A DNA stretch of 64,000 bases from Pseudomonas jinjuensis (lineage in GTDB: Bacteria; Pseudomonadota; Gammaproteobacteria; Pseudomonadales; Pseudomonadaceae). The notes below the pieces were generated by a model, which worked only from the letters and a program-made list of their open reading frames with translations, was not told the DNA's origin and searched no databases. Positions 51,721 to 59,119 of the stretch are shown here, in pieces. Each line of letters starts with the position of its first letter. The first letter of the stretch is position 1. The stretch spans positions 186,001-250,000 of the forward strand of contig NZ_FNIJ01000003.1 of NCBI RefSeq assembly GCF_900103845.1, written 5' to 3'. A program made the position numbers and the translations under genes.

Positions 51721-54700
51721 ATGAAGAACTTCTTCAAGAGAGTTGGCGGCTTCCTGCGCCGGACCTGGGTCTGGAGCCTGCTGCTGGTCCTCCTGCTGGC
51801 CCTGCTGGTGTGGTTCGCCGGCCCGTTGCTGGCCGTGGACGAGCACAAGTTCTGGGAAAGCGCGAGCGCCCGCCTGCTGAGCATTGCCGTGCTGTTCCTC
51901 TGCTGGGGCCTGTTCATGGTCTTCACCAGTTGGTGCTCCATGCGCCGCAAGCGCGCGGAAGAGGAAAACGAGGACGTCCAGGAACGCCTGCGCCGCAAGG
52001 AGCTGATCAGCGACGAGCAGCAGGAACTGCGTTCGCGCTTCCAGGACGCCCTGCGCATTCTCAAGACCTCCAGCCTCTACCGCGGTCGCAGCGAGCGCTG
52101 GCGCAACGAACTGCCCTGGTACCTCATGCTCGGCCCGCAGGGCAGCGGCAAGACCAGCCTGCTTGACTTCTCCGGCCTGGAATTCCCGATCAACAGGATC
52201 GACCGCAAGCTGACCCGCGATACCAACGGAACCCGCTACTGCGACTGGTACTTCGCCGAGCACGGCGTGCTGGTCGACAGCACCGGCCGCTACCTGAGCC
52301 AGGACGATGCCGAAGTCGACGCCAGCGGCTGGAACACCCTGCTGGAGCTGCTGCGCAAGCGCCGCCGCACGCGCCCGCTCAACGGCGTGGTGGTCAACGT
52401 GCCGGTGGACCTGCTGCTGGATGGCGACGAGCAGGGCCTGGAGGTGCTGGGCCGGCAGATTCGCGCACGCCTGCAGGACATCCACCGCAACCTGCATGTC
52501 GACCTGCCCGTCTACCTGGTGCTGAGCAAGGCCGACAAGCTGTCGGGCTTCGACGAGTTCTTCGACCAGCTCTCCCGCGAGGAAAGCGACCAGGTGCTGG
52601 GCGTCAGCTTCCGCAAGGAGCAGAACGGCACCGATGCCAGCGTCCTGCGCCAGGAGTTCGAGGAGCTGCTGCGCCGGCTCAACAGCCAGGTGATCCCGCG
52701 CATGCACCAGGAGCGCGACACCCAGCGCCGTGGCCGCATCCTCGACTTCCCGCACCAGCTGGCGCAGATCGGCGACCGCCTGAGCCTGCTGGTGGAGTTC
52801 GCCTTCACCGGCAACCGCTACCAGCGCGCCAGCCAGCTGCGCGGCTTCTACCTGACCAGCGCGCCGCACCTGACCCAGCAGATGGACGAGGATGCCGCCG
52901 CCATCGGCGCCAACCTGGGCATGGCCACCGTCAAGCTGCCGACCCTGCGCCAGGGCCGTCCGCGCTTCATCCACCACCTGTTCAGCCGGGTGATCTTCCC
53001 CGAGTCCGAACTGGCCGGCCTGGACAAGCGCGCGACCGCGCGCATCCACTGGGGCCAGCGCGCGGTATACGCCGCCTCCCTCGCCCTGCTCGCGGTGTTC
53101 GGCCTGATCTGGGCCAGCGGCTTCTCGGCCAACAACGCCCGCCTGGACCAGGTTCGCGACCTCGGTCAAAAGCTCACCCACGAACACGCCGCGCTCACCC
53201 CGCAGGACGACGCCCGCACCATCCTCAAGGCACTGGACACCAGCTACGCCGCCAGCCAGGTCTTCCCGCCCAGGAACGACGTCGCATTGCACGAGCGCGC
53301 CGGCCTCTACCAGGGCGAGGACAGCACGCCGACGCTCACCACCGCGTATCTGCGCGAGCTGCAATCCCAGCTCCTGCCGCGAGTGGCACGCACCCTCGAA
53401 GGACAGATACGCGCCAACCTGAACGATCGCGAACGCCTGCTCGGCAGCCTCCGCGCCTACCTCATGCTGAACCTGCCGGAGCGCCGCGACGCGGGCTTCC
53501 TCAAGGACTGGATGGGCGCCGACTGGTCGGTGCGCTACAGCGGCGACGCGGTGGCGCAGAACGGCCTGGGCACGCACTTCACGCGCCTGCTGGAACAGCC
53601 CTTCGTCTACCCGCTGAACGAGCCGCTGGTGGCCCAGGCCCGCCAGGTGCTGCGCGGCGAATCCCTGGCCAGCGTGGTCTATCGCGTCCTCCGCGAACAG
53701 GCCCGCAGCCTGCCCGAGTACCGCCTGAGCCAGCACCTCGGTCCGCAGGGCGCGATGTTCTCCGGCGCCGACCATGCCATTCCCGGCTTCTACACCCTGC
53801 GCGGCTACCAGCAGTTCTTCGTCGTCCAGGGCGCGCCGATGGTGCGTGAAATCCTGCGCGACAACTGGGTGCTGGGCGAAGGCAGCAGCCTCAGTAGTCA
53901 GGACCTCAGCCGCCTGATGGTGGAACTGCAGCAGCTGTACTTCCGCGACTACGCCAACTTCTGGAGCGAAGCGGTCAACCAGCTTCAGTTGCAGCCGATC
54001 ACCGACGCCGGCAAGGGCGCCGAGGAAGTGGCCAGCCTGACCGCGGCCAACTCGCCGCTGCTGCAATTGCTCATCGAGGTACGCGACAACACCCGCATCC
54101 CGGGTCTGGCGGAAAGCACCGAGGCGGCCGGCGATGTCGCCAGCGCCGCGGCCGAGGCCGGCGGCAAGCTGGGCAAGGTCGGCAAGGTGGCTGCGGCCGC
54201 CGCCGAGCAGGCCCGGGACACACTCGCCAGGAGCCTGCCGGACACCGCGCGCCAGGCCATGCAGCGCCGCTTCGAGCCGCTGCACCACCTGCTCGACGAC
54301 AACGGCGGCGCGGCGGCGGACCTGGCGCCGCTGATGCAGTCGCTCAATGACCTGCAGCTGCAACTGGCAGGCCTGGCTCGCGCCAGCCAGCCCGAGCAGA
54401 TGGCCTTCGACATGGCCCGCGGACGCATGGCCGGCCGCCCCGACGCCCTGGCCAACCTGCGCAGCGCCGCATCGCGCCTGCCGCAACCGGTGAATGGCTG
54501 GTTCGACCTGATGGCCGAGGACAGCTGGACCCTGGTGCTGGGCGACGCCTACCGCTACCTCAACCAGCGCTACCAGGCCGAGCTGTACAGCTTCTACTTC
54601 AAGGCCATCAACCAGCGCTACCCGTTCAACGCCAAGAGCAGCAGCGATGTCGCCATCGCCGACTTCCGCGAGTTCTTCAAGGCGCAGGGTGTCGCCGACC

Positions 54701-55257
54701 GCTTCTTCGAGACCTACCTGCAGCCCTTCGTCAGCGGCGATCCGGGCAACTATCGCCTGCGCAGCGTGGACGGCCACAGCCTGCCGATGTCGCGCACCTT
54801 CCTCGACCAAATGGCTTACGCCCAGGCGATCCGCCGCAGCTTCTTCGCCGACAATCCCACCGAGCCGCAGGTGCAGTTCAAGTTGGAGCCCTACTCCATC
54901 GACTCCAGCCTGAGCCGCGCGGACTTCCGCTTCGGCGACCAGCAACTGGAATACCGCCACGGCCCGATCGTGCCGGTTGCCTTCAAGTGGCCCACCGACG
55001 CCGACGACGGCCGCACCCGCCTGGTCCTCGAGGAACTCGGCGGCCGCCGTGTCGCGTTGGAGAAAAACACCGGTCCCTGGTCGCTGTTCCGCCTCTTCGA
55101 CCAGATGCAGAGCGAGTACCTGCGCGGTCGCGACGTGCTGATGCTCAAGGCCGACCTCAGCGGCCTGCGCGCCAACTACCTGGTGCTGGCGCAGCGCTCG
55201 CCGAACCCGTTCGACCTCGGCAACCTGCGTAGCTTCCGCCTGCCGGTCTCGCTCTGA
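51721..55257 (+). CDS. tssM: T6SS membrane-complex protein TssM (IcmF)
   Basis: The 1178-residue protein has two N-terminal membrane helices (~18-40 and ~55-75), a cytoplasmic NTPase-like domain with Walker A GPQGSGKTSLL at 138, a third helix near residue 440 (AVYAASLALLAVFGLIWASG), and a large periplasmic part ending in the TssJ-binding domain. The Walker A is intact. ATG at 51721 was preferred over the adjacent GTG. Its stop overlaps the phosphatase start as TGATG. Confidence 0.96.
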   Translation: MKNFFKRVGGFLRRTWVWSLLLVLLLALLVWFAGPLLAVDEHKFWESASARLLSIAVLFLCWGLFMVFTSWCSMRRKRAEEENEDVQERLRRKELISDEQQELRSRFQDALRILKTSSLYRGRSERWRNELPWYLMLGPQGSGKTSLLDFSGLEFPINRIDRKLTRDTNGTRYCDWYFAEHGVLVDSTGRYLSQDDAEVDASGWNTLLELLRKRRRTRPLNGVVVNVPVDLLLDGDEQGLEVLGRQIRARLQDIHRNLHVDLPVYLVLSKADKLSGFDEFFDQLSREESDQVLGVSFRKEQNGTDASVLRQEFEELLRRLNSQVIPRMHQERDTQRRGRILDFPHQLAQIGDRLSLLVEFAFTGNRYQRASQLRGFYLTSAPHLTQQMDEDAAAIGANLGMATVKLPTLRQGRPRFIHHLFSRVIFPESELAGLDKRATARIHWGQRAVYAASLALLAVFGLIWASGFSANNARLDQVRDLGQKLTHEHAALTPQDDARTILKALDTSYAASQVFPPRNDVALHERAGLYQGEDSTPTLTTAYLRELQSQLLPRVARTLEGQIRANLNDRERLLGSLRAYLMLNLPERRDAGFLKDWMGADWSVRYSGDAVAQNGLGTHFTRLLEQPFVYPLNEPLVAQARQVLRGESLASVVYRVLREQARSLPEYRLSQHLGPQGAMFSGADHAIPGFYTLRGYQQFFVVQGAPMVREILRDNWVLGEGSSLSSQDLSRLMVELQQLYFRDYANFWSEAVNQLQLQPITDAGKGAEEVASLTAANSPLLQLLIEVRDNTRIPGLAESTEAAGDVASAAAEAGGKLGKVGKVAAAAAEQARDTLARSLPDTARQAMQRRFEPLHHLLDDNGGAAADLAPLMQSLNDLQLQLAGLARASQPEQMAFDMARGRMAGRPDALANLRSAASRLPQPVNGWFDLMAEDSWTLVLGDAYRYLNQRYQAELYSFYFKAINQRYPFNAKSSSDVAIADFREFFKAQGVADRFFETYLQPFVSGDPGNYRLRSVDGHSLPMSRTFLDQMAYAQAIRRSFFADNPTEPQVQFKLEPYSIDSSLSRADFRFGDQQLEYRHGPIVPVAFKWPTDADDGRTRLVLEELGGRRVALEKNTGPWSLFRLFDQMQSEYLRGRDVLMLKADLSGLRANYLVLAQRSPNPFDLGNLRSFRLPVSL

Positions 55258-55985
55258 TGCAAGTCGCGACACGCTGGCGCAGCAGCGGGCGCACGGACAC
55301 CGGCAAGGTCCGTGCGCGCAACGAGGACGCCTTCCTCGACCACCCGGAGCATGGGCTCTGGGCGGTCGCCGACGGCATGGGTGGACATGCCCGCGGCGAT
55401 CGCGCGAGCCGGATGATCGTCGAGGCGCTTTCGCGGATTCCGCACTACGCGGACCACGACAGCCGCGCGCAACAGATTCGCCATCGACTGCACTGGCTCA
55501 ACCGGCGCTTCGTCATGGAAATGACCCAGACCGCCGACCAGCCGCCACAGGTCATGGGCAGCACCATAGTCGCCCTGCTGCTGGAAACGGACCGCGCCAC
55601 CTGCGTCTGGGCCGGCGATAGCCGCTGCTACCTCTGGCGCAGCAGTCGCCTCTACCAGCTCACGCGCGACCACTCGCTGCTGCAGCAGCTGATGGATGAG
55701 CAGGGCCTGAGCGCCGACGAAGCCCGACGCCACCCTTCCGCCCACGCACTCACCCGCGCCGTGGGCGCCGGCGACAAGTTCTCCCTCGACACCCTGGAGC
55801 TGAGCGTGCACCCGGGCGACACCTTCCTGCTGTGCAGCGATGGGCTCTACAACAGCCACAGCGAGGAATCGCTCGGCACGGCGCTGAATCAGAACTCCAC
55901 CGACAAGGCGCTCGATCAGCTTTTCACTCACGCCCTGAACGGCTCGGCACGTGACAACCTGACCGCCGTGGTGATCCGCCGATGA
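55257..55985 (+). CDS. PP2C-type serine/threonine phosphatase of the T6SS (Stp1/PppA)
   Basis: The 242-residue protein has the PP2C metal-binding motifs RNEDAFL, VADGMGGH, VWAGDSRCYL, SDGLYN and DNLTAVVI. It would remove phosphate from targets of the adjacent kinase (Fha), turning the T6SS off. Translationally coupled at both ends. No membrane helix. Confidence 0.93.
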   Translation: MQVATRWRSSGRTDTGKVRARNEDAFLDHPEHGLWAVADGMGGHARGDRASRMIVEALSRIPHYADHDSRAQQIRHRLHWLNRRFVMEMTQTADQPPQVMGSTIVALLLETDRATCVWAGDSRCYLWRSSRLYQLTRDHSLLQQLMDEQGLSADEARRHPSAHALTRAVGAGDKFSLDTLELSVHPGDTFLLCSDGLYNSHSEESLGTALNQNSTDKALDQLFTHALNGSARDNLTAVVIRR

Positions 55986-56992
55986 CTGCCGAAAGCCTCG
56001 CGTCCGCTTTCGCCGGGCAATCCGCCCAAGCCGACAACTGCACCTACTTCGCCTTCCTCGGCCAGCCCACGGCGCTTCCGGCTCCGCAAGCGGAAGCTGA
56101 AGCGCCGGAAGTGGTGCCTTTGCCCGAGGTTCTCAGCGGCCGCTATCAGCTGGAACGCCTGCTCGGCGTTGGCGGCATGGGCGCCGTCTACCGGGCTCGC
56201 GACCTGCTGCGCGAACAGTTCGGCGACCCCGACCCTCACGTAGCGGTGAAACTGCTCAACGAGGAGTTCGCCGAGTACCCCGACGCCAGCACGCTGCTCT
56301 ACAGCGAGTTCGCCCTCACCATGCGCCTGCGTCATCCGCACATCGTGCGGCTGCACAGCTTCGAGGTGGACAGCAGCTGTCGTCGCGCCTTCATCACCCT
56401 GGAACTCATGCGCGGTTTCACCCTGGACCAGTTGCTCTGCGAACAGCCGGAAGGCCTGCCCTGGGACGAGTACCGCAGCATCGCCCTGAGCCTCCTCGAC
56501 GCCCTGGCGTACTCCCATGAATGCGGCGTTCTGCACGGAGACCTGAAGCCGAGCAATGTGATGCTCGCCGAAGACGGCACGCGGCTCTTCGACTATGGCC
56601 TGGGCCAGCCCAGGGAAGGCCTGCTGGAGGGTCTTCCGCGGCTCTCGCGCGAACGCTTCAACGCCTGGACACCGCGCTACGCGGCACTCGAGCTTTTCGA
56701 CGGCGCGCCGATCTCACCCGCCAGCGACCTCTTCGCCACAGCCTGCGTGCTCTACGAACTGCTGACCGGCCACCACCCCTACCACCGGCTCGATGCCCGG
56801 GAGGCCAAGGCCCAGCAGTTGGAGAAACAGCTCAACTCGCCCCGCTCGCTCGCGCCGCGCACCTGGCAGGCCCTGCGCACGGCTCTGGCGCTGAACGAAA
56901 ACGAGAGACGCATCGGCGTCCGCGAACTGCGCGAAGCCTTCCTCGCGCAACCCAAGGCTGTCCGCCGCTGGTTCCAGCGGCGCAACGGATGA
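55982..56992 (+). CDS. Serine/threonine protein kinase of the T6SS (Stk1-like)
   Basis: The 336-residue Hanks-type kinase has a glycine loop LGVGGMGAVYRARD (~60), the VAVKLL lysine, catalytic loop LHGDLKPSNVML (HGD instead of the usual HRD) and DYG in place of DFG. No extracellular or membrane domain is seen, unlike PpkA, matching the short soluble Stk1 of HSI-II. It likely phosphorylates the FHA protein. Overlaps the phosphatase by 4 nt. Confidence 0.9.
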   Translation: MTAESLASAFAGQSAQADNCTYFAFLGQPTALPAPQAEAEAPEVVPLPEVLSGRYQLERLLGVGGMGAVYRARDLLREQFGDPDPHVAVKLLNEEFAEYPDASTLLYSEFALTMRLRHPHIVRLHSFEVDSSCRRAFITLELMRGFTLDQLLCEQPEGLPWDEYRSIALSLLDALAYSHECGVLHGDLKPSNVMLAEDGTRLFDYGLGQPREGLLEGLPRLSRERFNAWTPRYAALELFDGAPISPASDLFATACVLYELLTGHHPYHRLDAREAKAQQLEKQLNSPRSLAPRTWQALRTALALNENERRIGVRELREAFLAQPKAVRRWFQRRNG

Positions 56993-57014
56993 TCTTCGAA
57001 CAGGGAGCCTGAAC

Positions 57015-59057
57015 ATGTTCAACCCCGCCAACCAGACCCATTTCAGCCTCAGCATCGAGGGTGTCGAAACCGATCTGCAGGTGCTCGAATTCCGCGGCAA
57101 CGAAAGCATCAGCCGACCCTACCGGTTCAAAGTCGAACTGGTCAGCGAGCGCCCGGATCTGCAGTTGGACGAGCTGCTGCACAAGCGCGCCTTCCTCGCC
57201 TTCGCCCCCGGCGGTGCCGGCGTCCACGGACAGATCCATCGCGTGGCCCAGGGTGATGCCGGCAAGCGCCTGTGCCGCTATCACGTCGTGCTGGTGCCGC
57301 AGCTGGCCTACCTCGCCCACCGCATCAACCAGCGCATCTTCCAGCAACTGACGGTGCCCGAGATCATCACCCGCGTGCTGGAAGAACACGGCATTCTCGC
57401 CGACGCCTACCGTTTCCAGCTCGGCCCGACCCTCTACCCCAGGCGCGACTACTGCACCCAGTACGACGAATCCGACCTGCACTTCATCCAGCGCCTGTGC
57501 GAGGAGGAAGGCATCCACTACCACTTCCGCCACAGCCCGCAAGGCCATCTGCTGGTATTCGGCGACGACCAGACCGCCTTCCCGCGCCTCGGTCGGCCCA
57601 CGCCCTACATCCCCGACACCGGCATGGTCGCCGACATGCCGGTGATCAAGCGCTTCAACCTCGGCGTTGAAGCCCGCACCAGCCGCGTCACCCGCCGCGA
57701 CTACGACTTCCAGAAGCCCCGCCTGCTGATGGAGGCAGCCTGCAAGCCCAGGGCCGCAAAGCCCGAGCCGGACCTGGAAGACTACGACTACCCCGGCCGC
57801 TTCACCGACCGCGAGCGCGGCAGGCACCTCAGCCAGCGCGCCCTCGAACGCCACCGCGCCGATTACCGCACCGCCCGCGGCGAAAGCGACCAGTCGAAAC
57901 TGGTCAGCGGCCACTTCCTCGAACTCTCCGAACACCCGCGCGGCGAATGGAACGACCTCTGGCTGCTCACCGAAATCGTCCACGAGGGCAAGCAGCCCCA
58001 GGTGCTGGAGGAATCCATCACCAGCGACGTCACCGACGACAAGGACGACTTCCACCAGGGCTACCGCAACCGCTTTTTGGCCACGCCCTGGGACGTGCCC
58101 TACCGACCACCGCTGGCCCATCCCAAGCCGCGCATCCTGGGCAACCAGAGCGCCGTGGTCACCGGCCCCGAGAGCGAGGAAATCCATTGCGACCAGTACG
58201 GCCGGGTGAAGGTCCAGTTCTTCTGGGACCGCGAAGGCCAGGCCGACGACAAGACCAGCTGCTGGCTGCGCGTCGCCAGCGGCTGGGCCGGCAACCGCTA
58301 CGGCGCCATCGCCATCCCCCGCGTCGGCATGGAAGTGCTGGTCAGCTTCCTCGAAGGCGACCCCGACCAGCCGCTGGTTTCTGGCTGCCTCTACCACGCC
58401 GAGAACCAGGTGCCCTACGCCCTGCCGGCGAACAAGACCCGCAGCCTGTTCAAGACCAACAGCTACCCCGGTGGCTGCGGCTACAACGAACTGCGCATCG
58501 AGGACCGCAAGGGCCAGGAACAGATCTTCCTCCACGCCCAGCGCGACTGGGACGAGAACATCGAACACGACCAGCGCATCCGCATCGGCCACGAACGCCA
58601 CGACACCGTCGAAGCCAACACCTACAGCGAATTCAAGGCCGAGGAGCACCACACCACCCACGGCGACCGCAAGACCGAGGTACGCGCCGACGACCACCTG
58701 ATCGTGGCCAACAAACAGCACATCAAGATCGGTACCGGCCAGTTCATCGAAACCGGCCAGGAAATCCACCTCAAGGCCGGGCAGAAGCTGGTCGTCGAAG
58801 CCGGCATGGAAATCACCCTCAAGGCCGGCGGCAGCTTCATCAAGCTCGACGCGGGCGGCGTCACCCTGATCGGCCCCATGGTCAAGGTCAACGCCGGCGG
58901 CTCACCGGGCAACGGCTCGGGCATCGGCATCAAGGCGCCGTTGCAACCGGGGATGGCGGATGCGGACAAGGCGGGGAAAGAGATGGAAGAGGCGCTGATC
59001 AATGCGCCGCTGGAACTGACCATTACCAAACGCCGAATGCTGAATTTCTCCTTCTGA
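57015..59057 (+). CDS. vgrG: T6SS spike protein VgrG (TssI)
   Basis: The 680-residue protein has the gp27-like base (FRGNESISRPYRFKVELVSE), the central QYDESDLHFIQRLCEEEGIHYHF segment, the gp5-like OB region (GRVKVQFFWDREG) and a beta-helix with short repeats near the C-terminus (VEANTYSEFKAEEHHTTHGD, TGQEIHLKAGQ). A short ~55-residue tail follows and is not a recognisable toxin domain; it probably docks the protein encoded 62 bp downstream. It is the last structural gene of the operon. Confidence 0.95.
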   Translation: MFNPANQTHFSLSIEGVETDLQVLEFRGNESISRPYRFKVELVSERPDLQLDELLHKRAFLAFAPGGAGVHGQIHRVAQGDAGKRLCRYHVVLVPQLAYLAHRINQRIFQQLTVPEIITRVLEEHGILADAYRFQLGPTLYPRRDYCTQYDESDLHFIQRLCEEEGIHYHFRHSPQGHLLVFGDDQTAFPRLGRPTPYIPDTGMVADMPVIKRFNLGVEARTSRVTRRDYDFQKPRLLMEAACKPRAAKPEPDLEDYDYPGRFTDRERGRHLSQRALERHRADYRTARGESDQSKLVSGHFLELSEHPRGEWNDLWLLTEIVHEGKQPQVLEESITSDVTDDKDDFHQGYRNRFLATPWDVPYRPPLAHPKPRILGNQSAVVTGPESEEIHCDQYGRVKVQFFWDREGQADDKTSCWLRVASGWAGNRYGAIAIPRVGMEVLVSFLEGDPDQPLVSGCLYHAENQVPYALPANKTRSLFKTNSYPGGCGYNELRIEDRKGQEQIFLHAQRDWDENIEHDQRIRIGHERHDTVEANTYSEFKAEEHHTTHGDRKTEVRADDHLIVANKQHIKIGTGQFIETGQEIHLKAGQKLVVEAGMEITLKAGGSFIKLDAGGVTLIGPMVKVNAGGSPGNGSGIGIKAPLQPGMADADKAGKEMEEALINAPLELTITKRRMLNFSF

Positions 59058-59119
59058 TCGGATAGCTAGGCCGGACACCCCACCCGCCAGCCCAACGGAA
59101 CTGGAAACGGAACACCATC

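Noticed and set aside
50821-55272. A 1483-codon open frame on the minus strand
   Set aside because: It lies antisense to tssL and tssM, is Ala/Gln/His/Val-rich low-complexity translation, and has no recognisable domain. High GC gives long antisense frames; tssL and tssM are clear.
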